A DNA stretch of 64,000 bases from an uncultured Eubacteriales bacterium (GCA_934511365.1 CAKSWC010000009.1:1-64000), one strand, 5' to 3'. Positions 8,673-16,681 are shown, numbered from the stretch's first letter. Notes: generated by a model not told the origin, from the letters alone. Made by a program: numbers and translations.

Positions 8673-9581
8673 ATGTACGACATAGTAATAATCGGAGCAG
8701 GACCGGCCGGGCTGACCGCCGCGGTCTATGCAAGACGCGCGGAAAAAAGCGTCCTCGTTGTTGAAAAGGAGACTTTCGGCGGCCAGATCACTCATTCTCC
8801 AAAAGTTGAAAATTACCCCGGAACGCTCAGAATGAGCGGCAACGAGTTTGCGGAAAAGCTTGTTGAACAGGCTCTTGCCCTCGGCGCGGAAATTGAGCTT
8901 GATGAAATCACCTCAATAGAAGCCGGGGAAAAGATAAAAAAGGTAATAGGAAAAAACGCCGTCTATGAGGCGAAAAGCGTTATCATTGCTTCCGGCTCAA
9001 AGCACAGAACCCTCGGCGCGGAAAACGAGGAAATGTTTGTCGGCGCCGGTGTTTCATACTGTGCTGTCTGTGACGGTGCGTTTTATAAAGACAGAGAGGT
9101 TGCCGTCATCGGCGGCGGAAACACCGCTTTGCAGGAAGCCGTCATGCTTTCCGAACTTTGCAAAAAGGTTACGCTTGTTCAGAACCTCGCTTTCTTTACG
9201 GGCGAAAAGAAGCTGCTTGACCTGCTTGAAAAAAAGGAAAATGTGGAATTTATCACAAATTCCGTTGTCTGCGCGATTGACGGAGATGATTCGCTTTCGT
9301 CAATCAGAATAATCAATACAGAGACAAAAGAGGAAAAAACACTTTTTGTTGATGGAATTTTTGTTGCAATCGGCCAAGAGCCCGAAAACGAACCGTTTAA
9401 GGCTGTTTCAAGCCTTGATGATTACGGATATATTATTTCGGGCGAGGAGTGCGAAAGCGGAACAGAAGGCATTTTTGTTGCAGGAGACTGCCGGACAAAG
9501 CGCGTGCGCCAGATTGCAACCGCCGTTGCGGACGGAGCCGTTGCTGCCGTGAATGCTTGTAAGTTTGTTGATTCGCTTTAA
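8673..9581 (+). CDS. trxB: Thioredoxin-disulfide reductase-like flavoprotein
   Basis: This 302-residue flavoprotein belongs to the low-molecular-weight thioredoxin reductase family. The FAD-binding Rossmann motif is GAGPAGLTAA at the N-terminus, the redox-active disulfide is C130-AV-C133 (in YCAVCDGAFY), the NADPH-binding motif is GGGNTALQEA, and the C-terminal FAD motif is GIFVAGDCR. It should pass electrons from NADPH to a thioredoxin or glutaredoxin-like partner. The nearest candidate is the redoxin domain fused to NrdD, encoded 71 bases upstream on the same strand. I chose ATG 8673 because AAAGGTG lies 6 bases upstream; a GTG at 8664 is part of that ribosome site. Whether it reduces the NrdD domain is an inference from position. 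Confidence 0.9.
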   Translation: MYDIVIIGAGPAGLTAAVYARRAEKSVLVVEKETFGGQITHSPKVENYPGTLRMSGNEFAEKLVEQALALGAEIELDEITSIEAGEKIKKVIGKNAVYEAKSVIIASGSKHRTLGAENEEMFVGAGVSYCAVCDGAFYKDREVAVIGGGNTALQEAVMLSELCKKVTLVQNLAFFTGEKKLLDLLEKKENVEFITNSVVCAIDGDDSLSSIRIINTETKEEKTLFVDGIFVAIGQEPENEPFKAVSSLDDYGYIISGEECESGTEGIFVAGDCRTKRVRQIATAVADGAVAAVNACKFVDSL

Positions 9582-9585
9582 AAAA

Positions 9586-9628
9586 GACAGCACCGTGTCC
9601 ATTCCTTTGGACTGCGGTGCTGTTTGCT
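9586..9628. terminator. Bidirectional terminator between trxB and the convergent glycerophosphotransferase gene
   Basis: Outer arms ACAGCACCG (9587-9595) and CGGTGCTGT (9615-9623) and inner arms GTCC/GGAC form a long stem. A-rich sequence precedes it and T-rich sequence follows, so it can work on both strands. Confidence 0.75.
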
Positions 9629-11041
9629 TTATTCTTCGCTGTCGGTTTTTTTGACTGCGGTTTCATCGCCGTTTTCGTCGTCATCCGAATCATCGACATC
9701 TTCCTCAACAAAGTCTGCTGAGTGGGGGATGAGGTGATATGGCTTTTCGGGAAGCGGCTCGGCTCTTCTGTGGCTTTCAAGCGCGTCTTGGAACATGATG
9801 TCCATTATGCGCTCTGTTGCGTGGCCGTCACAGGAGGACATGAATTTCTCTCTGAATGCGTGAACCCTTTCCTTGTCAAAAAGTTTGTCGATATTCTGGA
9901 TATATTCGATAATTTCCGTTGTGCTTTTGACAACGGGGCCGGGAGCCAGCTCAAAGTAATCATAGTAAAAGCCGCGCCAGTCAAAAAACTCGTCAAGGTC
10001 ATGGGCAAGGAAAATCATCGGTCTTTCAAAAAGCGAATATTCAAAAACAAGCGAGGAGTAGTCCGAAATGCAGATATCGCTGACGCACAGGAGGTCCTCA
10101 ATCGTCATTTCATCGGTGACATCACGCGCAAAATCGGCGCAGACCTCAGGGATTGCCGGGCGTTTTCTGACGAGCGGATGGTGCTTGAAAAGAAGAACAT
10201 ACTCATCTCCAAGGACATACTTCATGAATTCCGGGCTGAGAACATTCGGTGTTCTGGCTTTTGCAACCCTTCCGCGGAATGTCGGGGCATAGAGAATAAC
10301 CTTTTTTCCTTTTGCTTGCGGCATAACGGAATAGAGCGTTTCATAGGCTTTTTTAATGAAGTTTTTGTCATAGAAAATGTCCGTGCGGCTGCTTCCGAGC
10401 GCTTTAACAACGCCGCTTTCGTGGCTGTAGTTCATCGCTTCCTCATATGCCCAGATAACCTCCGGGCTGCTGACGGTGACGTTTGTGTAGCCGCGGTTGA
10501 ACGGATATTTGTCCATCTCCTTGCGTGACGCACCGAAGATTGCATCGGCGGTGCTGTAGCCGAATTTTTTGAAAGCGCCGCAGCCGTGCCAAAGCTGAGT
10601 GATAACGGTTTCCGGCCTGAATTTAACGTGGGAGGTGACGTTTGTTGCCTCGTCAAAAAAGACATACTTCGCCGTTGCAATGTCACTGAGCATTTTTACG
10701 CAGTTTCTTCTGTAAGTTTTGCGGTCAACATAGGTGTTGCGCAAAAAGTGGCAGTGAATGTCAAAGTCATAGTTTGTGTAAAGCGTGTCATACATGAGCT
10801 TGAAGCTGTTTGTGAGGTTCGGAAGCCTCAGCTCAATAAAAACAACCTTTTTTTCGTCAACGGGCTTTTTTGCGCTTTTTCTGTATGCGGACGGAAAAAG
10901 AATTTTAAAAGTGTAAAACTTATAAAGCGGATTCGTGGCCTTGATGAGCCACGCCTTGAACTTTCTGAAGTTGCGGACAAAAAAGAGATAAATTGTATAT
11001 AAAAATGTGCTCTGAAGAAAATCTTTGATTTTTTTAGCCAT
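9629..11041 (-). CDS. CDP-glycerol glycerophosphotransferase family protein (TagB/TagF-like)
   Basis: The 470-residue protein has the CDP-glycerol:poly(glycerophosphate) glycerophosphotransferase domain. The conserved LWHGCGAFKKFG lies near residues 150-161, a KHHP segment follows, and DICISDYSSLVFEYSLFERP, with the family's SDYSS motif, lies near residue 340. Such enzymes add glycerol phosphate units to teichoic or teichuronic-type polymers, or to capsule, at the inner face of the membrane. It has a basic, amphipathic N-terminus that could associate with the membrane. The last 30 residues are strikingly acidic (VEEDVDDSDDDENGDE), which is unusual. No other teichoic-acid gene is adjacent, although a glycerophosphodiesterase lies divergently next to it. 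The polymer made is unknown. Confidence 0.85.
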   Translation of the reverse strand: MAKKIKDFLQSTFLYTIYLFFVRNFRKFKAWLIKATNPLYKFYTFKILFPSAYRKSAKKPVDEKKVVFIELRLPNLTNSFKLMYDTLYTNYDFDIHCHFLRNTYVDRKTYRRNCVKMLSDIATAKYVFFDEATNVTSHVKFRPETVITQLWHGCGAFKKFGYSTADAIFGASRKEMDKYPFNRGYTNVTVSSPEVIWAYEEAMNYSHESGVVKALGSSRTDIFYDKNFIKKAYETLYSVMPQAKGKKVILYAPTFRGRVAKARTPNVLSPEFMKYVLGDEYVLLFKHHPLVRKRPAIPEVCADFARDVTDEMTIEDLLCVSDICISDYSSLVFEYSLFERPMIFLAHDLDEFFDWRGFYYDYFELAPGPVVKSTTEIIEYIQNIDKLFDKERVHAFREKFMSSCDGHATERIMDIMFQDALESHRRAEPLPEKPYHLIPHSADFVEEDVDDSDDDENGDETAVKKTDSEE

Positions 11042-11108
11042 GTATGAAAAAACATCCTTTCGCTGATGTATGAACAGTGCATAATATCGACCAAGTCAGA
11101 CAAAGTAT

Positions 11109-11136
11109 ATTTTATACAAAATAAGAGATTTGTCAA
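11109..11136 (-). promoter_or_regulatory. Promoter for the glycerophosphotransferase gene
   Basis: On the minus strand, TTGACA (11136-11131) and TAAAAT (11114-11109) have a 16-base spacer, leaving a leader of about 60 bases before the start codon. Confidence 0.6.
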
Positions 11137-11205
11137 GATTTGCCGGGCTATTTGTCTGCATCGGTCGAAGTTTTGCTCCGATTTTGATGTAGCGCAGAAA
11201 AATTC

Positions 11206-11234
11206 TTGATTTTTTCTTTCCTCAATGCTATACT
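11206..11234 (+). promoter_or_regulatory. Promoter for the glycerophosphodiesterase gene
   Basis: TTGATT (11206-11211) and TATACT (11229-11234) have a 17-base spacer and lie about 66 bases upstream of the ATG at 11300. Confidence 0.65.
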
Positions 11235-11299
11235 GTCTGAGAAAGTTCAGATGAATATTTTTGCCGTTAGTATCGCGGCCGTAAGGGAGTTTTTAAAAA

Positions 11300-12061
11300 A
11301 TGTCTCATATTAATGTTATTTCCCATAGAGGAGCCAATATTTATGCTCCGCAAAATACAATTCCGGCGTTCAAAAAGTCGCTTGAAATTGGTGTTGATGG
11401 CTTTGAAACCGATATCCACATTACAAAGGACAATGAGCTTGTTCTTTGCCATAATTACACCATTGACAGCACTTCCGACGGAAAGGGCAGCATTTCGCAG
11501 ATGACGCTCTCTCAGCTCAAAAATTATGATTTCGGCTCATATTTCAGCCCGAAGTTTGCCGGAACGCGGATTCCAACGATGGATGAATTTCTTTCCCTTG
11601 TTGAAAACGCAGAAATCTCCGTTCTTAACATTGAGCTTAAAAGCCCCAAGGAGAACGAGACTGCCATTGTCAGCGAAACAATTCGCCTTGTTAAGGAGCA
11701 CGGCCTTTTTGAAAAGCTGATTATTTCAAGCTTTGACCCCAAACTGCTTGTTGAAGCGAAGGAGATTGACAAAAGCTGCAAAACCGGTTTTTTATACAGT
11801 GTGAACAGGAAAACCGCTTGGCCAATGCTGCGCCATTCGGTTGAGGTTGCAAAGGAGCTTCAGGTTGACGCGCTCCATCCGCAGAATGTTTTTGTCAATG
11901 AAAAATATGTTTATGAGGCGCACGAGGCCGGATTGATTGTTAACACATGGACGGTGAACTCGGTCAAGGATATTGAAAAAATGATACGCTGCGGTGTTGA
12001 CGGAATAATCACTAACTATCCCGATGTCACCAAAGGCATTATTGAAAAGCATACTTATTAA
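11300..12061 (+). CDS. Glycerophosphodiester phosphodiesterase
   Basis: This 253-residue protein is a GDPD-family TIM-barrel enzyme that hydrolyses glycerophosphodiesters to glycerol-3-phosphate and an alcohol. The catalytic and metal-binding residues are visible: H9-R10 in HRG, E36 and D38 in GFETDIH, and H51 in LCHN. NIELKS and the late NTWTVN segment also fit the family. There is no signal peptide, so it is cytoplasmic, like UgpQ-type enzymes. It is divergent from the glycerophosphotransferase gene, and the two could share glycerol-phosphate metabolism, though no shared operator was found. A strong hairpin ends the gene. Confidence 0.9.
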   Translation: MSHINVISHRGANIYAPQNTIPAFKKSLEIGVDGFETDIHITKDNELVLCHNYTIDSTSDGKGSISQMTLSQLKNYDFGSYFSPKFAGTRIPTMDEFLSLVENAEISVLNIELKSPKENETAIVSETIRLVKEHGLFEKLIISSFDPKLLVEAKEIDKSCKTGFLYSVNRKTAWPMLRHSVEVAKELQVDALHPQNVFVNEKYVYEAHEAGLIVNTWTVNSVKDIEKMIRCGVDGIITNYPDVTKGIIEKHTY

Positions 12062-12069
12062 TTCCAATG

Positions 12070-12103
12070 AAAATGGCTGCCGCAAAAAAGCGACAGCCAT
12101 TTT
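12070..12103. terminator. Bidirectional intrinsic terminator
   Basis: Arms AAAATGGCTGCCGC (12070-12083) and GCGACAGCCATTTT (12090-12103) pair with one mismatch around an A6 loop. It separates the glycerophosphodiesterase from the convergent ABC remnant. Confidence 0.8.
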
Positions 12104-12111
12104 TAATGCAA

Positions 12112-12552
12112 TCAAATTACCCAGCTTTGGCTGTTATTCTGGAGGTCAACCATATGGGAATAGATTCCGTTTTTCTTATAAAGCTCGTTTGTTGTGCCCT
12201 GTTCAGCAACAACGCCGTCTGAAAGAACAACAATTTTGTCTGCCCCGGCAACGGTACGCATTCGGTGGGCAATGACAAGAACGGTTTTGTTTTTAATCAG
12301 CCTTGAAAGCGCCGTCTGAATCAAAGTTTCGTTTTCAACGTCAAGGCTTGCCGTGGCCTCGTCAAGAAGAATAATCGGTGCATCTTTCAAAAATGCAATA
12401 GGTTTTTGTAAGAAAGTTAATTTGTTAAAGAGGAGCCGCCGCAAAAGCGCAGCAACTCCTCTAAAGCCTTCAATGATTAATTGATATACAGAATTTTCAT
12501 CTGAATATTTACATTCTGAATCATCAGCCGTTAAAACCGGTTTTATAATCAC
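12112..12552 (-). pseudogene. Remnant of an ABC exporter ATPase domain
   Basis: The last ~95 residues of this 146-codon frame are the C-terminal end of an ABC ATPase: Walker B with catalytic glutamate and D-loop (ILLDEATASLD), then the H-loop (VLVIAHRM) and the usual tail (VVLSDGVVAEQGTTNEL). The membrane domain, Walker A and the LSGGQ signature are all missing. The first ~48 residues are unrelated and include a hairpin-forming DNA stretch (12430-12463, AGAGGAG...CTCCTCT). The frame can only start at a GTG overlapping the stop of the esterase gene upstream. This is a decayed gene with foreign DNA joined at about 12400, not a working transporter. Confidence 0.8.
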
Positions 12553-13439
12553 TTGACAACATATGAAAGTGCGTAGTCATTAATAAGACTGTCCGCCTTT
12601 TTCTGGCATTCAGGGTCGTTTGAAAGATTATGGTCGGAGTTTGGATATGCAATGAAGTCATGCTTAACACCGAATGCTTCAAGTGCGGCGGCAAGTGTAA
12701 CCGCGTTTGAATAGGGAACCGTTGTGTCCTTTTGGCCGTGCGTTATAATTGTCGGCGGGCAGGAGGTGGTAACATAGGTGAGAGGCGACGCCTTTGCGAG
12801 TGCGGCAGAAGCTTTTCCAAAGTTGCTTTTGTTGAATTTGTATCCGCAGGCTTTGGACATAAGGTCATAAACAAAGTCTTGGCTTCCGAGCGTTGAGCTT
12901 GCCGAATAGAAACCGGAGTCGGCAAGATTTGTCGGGCCGCAGTTTGAAACGATGCAGGCGATTCTCATCGGAGCGCTTGTGACGTGAGAGTATCCGTAAA
13001 GCAGCGAAAGGTGGGCGCCGGCGGAGTAGCCTATGAGCATTACACGGTTGATGTTTATTTTGCTTTCGTTACCCTTTATGCGTATTGCCTTGAGCGCGCT
13101 GTCAATGTCATCCATGATGTCAAAAACGTCAACAGAATCGCTGACATAGCGGTAGTTCATTGTTGCCGCGGCAACACCCATGCCCTCGCAGGTCTTTTTA
13201 AGAATATCCTTGCTGCACGAGGATTTGTCTCCGGAAATCCATGCGCCGCCGTGGATGAAAAGAACAAGGCCGCAGCTTTTTCCCTTTGCGCTCGTTGGAA
13301 CATAGAGGTCAAGAACCTGACGTTCTTCTGTGCCGTATTTGAGATCGGAATAAGAAATGCTTTTAACCTTGTTTCCGCCGAAAAGAGAAGCGAAAAACGC
13401 AAAAATCGCCATGAAAAATGAAATTATTCTCTTGAACAT
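12549..13439 (-). CDS. Alpha/beta hydrolase (esterase/lipase family), membrane-anchored or secreted
   Basis: The 296-residue protein begins with a hydrophobic segment (about residues 5-21), a signal peptide or membrane anchor. The alpha/beta-hydrolase domain has the oxyanion motif HGGAW (residues 63-67) typical of hormone-sensitive-lipase/BD-FAE-like esterases, the nucleophile elbow GYSAG with S139, a probable catalytic aspartate in HGQKDTTVP, and the histidine in SDHNLS near the C-terminus. It probably deacylates a small ester outside the membrane; the substrate is unknown. The start codon is preceded by AAGGAG. It lies directly upstream of the ABC remnant, whose frame overlaps its stop codon. 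Confidence 0.85.
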   Translation of the reverse strand: MFKRIISFFMAIFAFFASLFGGNKVKSISYSDLKYGTEERQVLDLYVPTSAKGKSCGLVLFIHGGAWISGDKSSCSKDILKKTCEGMGVAAATMNYRYVSDSVDVFDIMDDIDSALKAIRIKGNESKININRVMLIGYSAGAHLSLLYGYSHVTSAPMRIACIVSNCGPTNLADSGFYSASSTLGSQDFVYDLMSKACGYKFNKSNFGKASAALAKASPLTYVTTSCPPTIITHGQKDTTVPYSNAVTLAAALEAFGVKHDFIAYPNSDHNLSNDPECQKKADSLINDYALSYVVK

Positions 13440-13478
13440 ATGTATTTCTCCTTAAATAAAAAAGTTTTCTCTTTTGAG

Positions 13479-13508
13479 ATTTTACAATATAAAAAGACGT
13501 TTTGTCAA
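13479..13508 (-). promoter_or_regulatory. Promoter for the esterase gene
   Basis: On the minus strand, TTGACA (13508-13503) and TAAAAT (13484-13479) have an 18-base spacer, about 40 bases upstream of the start codon. Confidence 0.6.
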
Positions 13509-13601
13509 TATCTTAATTATATTGTGTTCAAAAAAACTATATGACAAAAAAGATCGGTGGTTCCTCGGCGGCAGTTTGAAGTGAACTTTCACAAAAAAGT
13601 C

Positions 13602-13630
13602 TTGCTATTTTTGTATAAATCATGTATAGT
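13602..13630 (+). promoter_or_regulatory. Promoter for the SulP-like / metallo-beta-lactamase-fold gene pair
   Basis: TTGCTA (13602-13607) and TATAGT (13625-13630) have a 17-base spacer, about 40 bases upstream of the ATG at 13671. Confidence 0.6.
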
Positions 13631-13670
13631 TAATTGTCTTTTGAATTTGTTTTAAAAACAGGTGTGTTGA

Positions 13671-14828
13671 ATGAAAGAGAAAAATAAAACTTTGCTATCC
13701 GAACTGCTTTTAGGCCTGACTGCCGCCGGGAAAGTTTTTCTTCCTGCGTTTGCGGCGGCGGCCTGCCTTTCGGTGAATGTGTATTACGCCCTTGTTTCGT
13801 CGATTGTTTGCCTTGCTCTGTCTGTTTCGCTCAAGAAAAAGCTGATTTCCGTGAACGCCTTTTTGCTTGTACCGGTGATTTTTGTTGCCGCCTCTGCCGG
13901 AAAAGGCACTTTCCCGATTGCCGTTGTTTTAGGCTCGGCGCTCTGCGTTCTGCTTTCGCTTTCAAAAAAGCCGCTTGCGTTTCCGGATTACATCAAGGCC
14001 GGCGCGGCAATAGGACTTGCGTTTTGTGCAACGGCGCTGCTTACAACATATTATTTTGGAATCGGAGCAACCGGAAGCACGGCTTTTGAAATGCTTAAAA
14101 ACTATCGCTACCTCGGTTTTCACCCGAACTGGCGCGGTGTGTTTTACGGAACGGTCACGCTTTTTTTGATGATTATATATCCTTATAGGTTCAAAAAACT
14201 TTCAAAGTATCTTCCGGCTGAATTTGTTTCCTTAATTTTTCCGCTTGTTCTGAACCTTTTTCTCAATCCGGATAAAAGCTCAACACCGATTCTTGAAGTC
14301 GGTGCGCTTTCCGATATGACGTCTCTTACCGGCGTGAAAAGTTTTCTTCCGATTGCGGACTTTTCGGCGTTTTCAAACGGTGAAAATGCTTTTTTCGCCG
14401 TTAAGGGTGCGTTTGCGCTTGCGGTTGTCTGGGCGCTTTTCAAGCCGCAGGAAAAAACCGATTCGCTCACAGCCGCTTCGTGTGGCGCTGTTTCCGGTCT
14501 GCTCGGCGGCTTTCCGGCCGCTCGGCGGAACATTCTTCAATATACTTCCGTTTCGGCGTTTGCCGCTCTGGCCGTGACCGTTTTGGTCGCTGTACTTTGT
14601 CCCGGTGCGCTTTCAAGAATGCCTTTGCATTCACTCGCTTCAATGATGATTGTTTCGGTTTGGCAGAGAGTTCCGTTTAAGCTTGCCGCGCCCGTGTTTG
14701 CAAAAAAAGACTTTGTTGGTCTTGCGCTGTTTTTTGTCAGTGCGCTCGGGTTTGTTTTTCTTGACCCGTTCATGGCGGCTGTTTTTTGTGTTATTTTTTC
14801 CGTTGCGGCAGGGAGGTTGAAATCATGA
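13671..14828 (+). CDS. SulP-like membrane permease without STAS domain
   Basis: The 385-residue protein has about ten hydrophobic segments. Its second half resembles SulP/SLC26 anion transporters: SKYLPAEFVSLIFPLVLN, then SFLPIADFSAF, then GAVSGLLGGFPAARRNILQY and LHSLASMMIVSVW, matching the conserved order of that family. The cytoplasmic STAS domain normally found at the C-terminus is absent, and the protein ends just after the last membrane segment. The ligand is unknown. The stop codon overlaps the next gene by ATGA, so it is translationally coupled to the metallo-beta-lactamase-fold protein. The family assignment rests on pattern recognition and is moderate. Confidence 0.6.
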   Translation: MKEKNKTLLSELLLGLTAAGKVFLPAFAAAACLSVNVYYALVSSIVCLALSVSLKKKLISVNAFLLVPVIFVAASAGKGTFPIAVVLGSALCVLLSLSKKPLAFPDYIKAGAAIGLAFCATALLTTYYFGIGATGSTAFEMLKNYRYLGFHPNWRGVFYGTVTLFLMIIYPYRFKKLSKYLPAEFVSLIFPLVLNLFLNPDKSSTPILEVGALSDMTSLTGVKSFLPIADFSAFSNGENAFFAVKGAFALAVVWALFKPQEKTDSLTAASCGAVSGLLGGFPAARRNILQYTSVSAFAALAVTVLVAVLCPGALSRMPLHSLASMMIVSVWQRVPFKLAAPVFAKKDFVGLALFFVSALGFVFLDPFMAAVFCVIFSVAAGRLKS

Positions 14829-15862
14829 ATAAAAAAACGCCGGCCGAAAAAAAATCCGTGAACAAAAGGAAGCTTGCGGCTGATATTTTGAGAAAGCTTG
14901 TTGTTATTGTAATGCTTTCGGTTTTTGCGCTTGATGTTTACACCCTTGTTCTTTGCAATAAATATGAAAAGCGGTATTCTTTCACCGCCGAAACATTTGA
15001 CCATAAAAGCGGCGATGACAGGATACACTTTCTGAACACGGCGAATTCGGATTGCATACTTATTGAAACCAACGGACACTTTGCGCTTGTTGATTCCGGC
15101 GAGGGAAACCGCAACCCGCGCAAAAAGACCGAGTATCACGGTTTTCGTGACGATGTGATAAACTATCTCAAAAAAGTTGCGGCCGGAAAAGACGGCAAAG
15201 CTCATCTTGACTTCATTCTCGGAACGCACTGCCATTATGACCATTACGGAAACTTTGAAGACATAATCAAAGATGACGGAATAATCATTGATAAAGCTTA
15301 TTTCAAAACTTTTGATTCGGGTGTCGGAACAAATCTTGAAAGTGAAGGCTGGGGCAATGCCGAAACCTATAACGCAATTATGGCTGCACTGAAAGAAAAG
15401 GATATCCCCGTAATCAGTGATATTCCGGACAAGGAATTTATGTTCGGAGATTTTAAACTGAAATTTTTTAATTCCGTTACGCCGGATGACCTCAAAGGCA
15501 ACGGTGAAAACGCCGCAAGTATCGGCATAAAGCTGACAAAAGGTGAGCGTACGGCTTTTCTTGCTGCGGACTTCACGTCAAATTCCGGCCTTGAACAGCG
15601 GTACGGCGATGAAATCGGCCACGTTGACCTTTTAAAAATCGGCCACCACGGCTATTTCGGCTCGTCCTCAAAAAGCTTTCTCAAGAAGCTTTCTCCGAAG
15701 ATTGCAATAGTTACAAACTACCTTGGAAAGATTTATCCGAATGTTAAATGGAATCTTACCGTTGCAGCAAAAGTGCCGATTTATTCCTGCGTGAACCGAG
15801 ACGGAATTGTTGCAACATTTACCGATAACAATGAAATTCTTTTGACTGACCACGCAATGTGA
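14825..15862 (+). CDS. Membrane-anchored metallo-beta-lactamase-fold hydrolase (ComEC C-terminal-like)
   Basis: This 345-residue protein has a basic N-terminus and one membrane segment (about residues 22-44), so the catalytic domain should be outside the cell. The metal-binding motif HxHxDH is H135-C-H137-Y-D139-H140, preceded by FALVDSGEG. Downstream, FLAADF supplies a further aspartate and KIGHHGYFGSSS has the double histidine typical of the ComEC/Rec2-type MBL subgroup. ComEC-type domains degrade nucleic acid, but similar stand-alone proteins have other or unknown roles. The ATG overlaps the upstream permease stop (ATGA) and is used in preference to an upstream start inside that gene. A function shared with the permease is likely but unknown. 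Confidence 0.75.
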   Translation: MNKKTPAEKKSVNKRKLAADILRKLVVIVMLSVFALDVYTLVLCNKYEKRYSFTAETFDHKSGDDRIHFLNTANSDCILIETNGHFALVDSGEGNRNPRKKTEYHGFRDDVINYLKKVAAGKDGKAHLDFILGTHCHYDHYGNFEDIIKDDGIIIDKAYFKTFDSGVGTNLESEGWGNAETYNAIMAALKEKDIPVISDIPDKEFMFGDFKLKFFNSVTPDDLKGNGENAASIGIKLTKGERTAFLAADFTSNSGLEQRYGDEIGHVDLLKIGHHGYFGSSSKSFLKKLSPKIAIVTNYLGKIYPNVKWNLTVAAKVPIYSCVNRDGIVATFTDNNEILLTDHAM

Positions 15863-15968
15863 TTTTCTCGGGCACTAAAACAGACGGTTAAAGCGGATAA
15901 CGGCGCACTTAAATATGATGAAAAAAAGCGCTTTTAACGGATATTTTTGCAAAAATTTCAAAAACTAC
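15863..15968 (+). other. Short spacer before the infC promoter
   Basis: No gene is seen here. An AAAAAGCGCTTTT palindrome at about 15922-15935 is the only obvious structure and may help end transcription of the upstream pair. Confidence 0.35.
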
Positions 15969-15997
15969 TTGACAAAAGCAAAGAGCGGTAGTATTAT
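15969..15997 (+). promoter_or_regulatory. SigA-type promoter of the infC-rpmI-rplT operon
   Basis: TTGACA (15969-15974) and TATTAT (15992-15997) have a 17-base spacer. Transcription should begin near 16004, giving a leader of about 135 bases. Confidence 0.8.
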
Positions 15998-16003
15998 ATT
16001 CAG

Positions 16004-16139
16004 GCAACAAAGCAGAGCATTGTTTCGTTCTCACCTTCCGAATTTTGTTTTTGAAGGTCAATAACTTCTTGAAGTCATTGTGCGTGAACGGAGAAACTCT
16101 GTTCACGCTTTTAGTTTTTTACCTAATTTTTGGAGGTGT
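16004..16139 (+). promoter_or_regulatory. Structured infC leader with intrinsic terminator (L20-leader-like attenuator)
   Basis: The leader can form three stems: ACCTTC/GAAGGT (16033-16038 with 16053-16058), CAATAACTTC/GAAGTCATTG (16059-16068 with 16071-16080), and a strong 12-base stem (16082-16093 with 16097-16108) followed by TTTTAGTTTTTT. The last is an intrinsic terminator only 20 bases before the infC start region. In Bacilli, ribosomal protein L20 represses this operon by binding such a leader and causing early termination. By position and layout this is the equivalent element. Its L20-binding fold was not verified. Confidence 0.65.
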
Positions 16140-16664
16140 ATGAACATCGCTATCAAAGAAATGCAGATCAATGAGGAAATAAGAGACAGAGAGCTTCGCG
16201 TTATCGCCGCGGACGGCGAGCCTATCGGCATTATGTCTGCCGCTGAGGCGCTGAGGATCGCTGAGGAAAAAAACCTTGATCTTGTCAAAATTGCTCCTCA
16301 GGCTAAACCGCCGGTGTGCAAAATCATGGATTACGGAAAATACCGCTTTGAACAGACCAAACGCGAAAAAGAAGCAAGGAAAAATCAGCGTGTTATTGAA
16401 ATTAAGGAAATTCGCCTTTCTCTCAATATCGACAAGCATGACTTTGAAACAAAGGTCAATCACGCAAAGCGCTTCCTTGAAAGCGGAAACAAGGTCAAGG
16501 TTTCAATCCGTTTCCGCGGCCGTGAAATGGCTCACCCGGAAAACGGTCTTGTAACAATGAGCAACTTCTCGGAAGCCTGCTCTGAATTCAGTTCGGTTGA
16601 AAAGCCGGCTAAGCTCGAGGGCCGCTCAATGCAGATGTTCCTTGCACCGAAAACAAAAAAGTAA
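16140..16664 (+). CDS. infC: Translation initiation factor IF-3
   Basis: IF-3 binds the 30S subunit, keeps it apart from 50S and checks start-codon pairing. This 174-residue protein has both domains: the N-terminal INEEIRDRELRVIAADGEPIG and the C-terminal KEIRLSLNIDKHDFETKVNHAKRFL with VSIRFRGREMAHPE. I start it at ATG 16140, 5 bases after GGAGG, instead of an upstream in-frame start at 16080 that lies inside the leader terminator. Start codon ATG is used, not the rare AUU of enteric bacteria. It heads the infC-rpmI-rplT operon. Confidence 0.95.
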   Translation: MNIAIKEMQINEEIRDRELRVIAADGEPIGIMSAAEALRIAEEKNLDLVKIAPQAKPPVCKIMDYGKYRFEQTKREKEARKNQRVIEIKEIRLSLNIDKHDFETKVNHAKRFLESGNKVKVSIRFRGREMAHPENGLVTMSNFSEACSEFSSVEKPAKLEGRSMQMFLAPKTKK

Positions 16665-16681
16665 TTACAGGAGGAAAAATC

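Noticed and set aside
9722..10528. 268-codon open frame on the plus strand
   Set aside because: It lies wholly inside the glycerophosphotransferase gene on the other strand, has no recognisable domain and no ribosome site.
16080..16139. Longer infC start at 16080
   Set aside because: It would translate the leader terminator stem and has no ribosome site, whereas ATG 16140 follows GGAGG.
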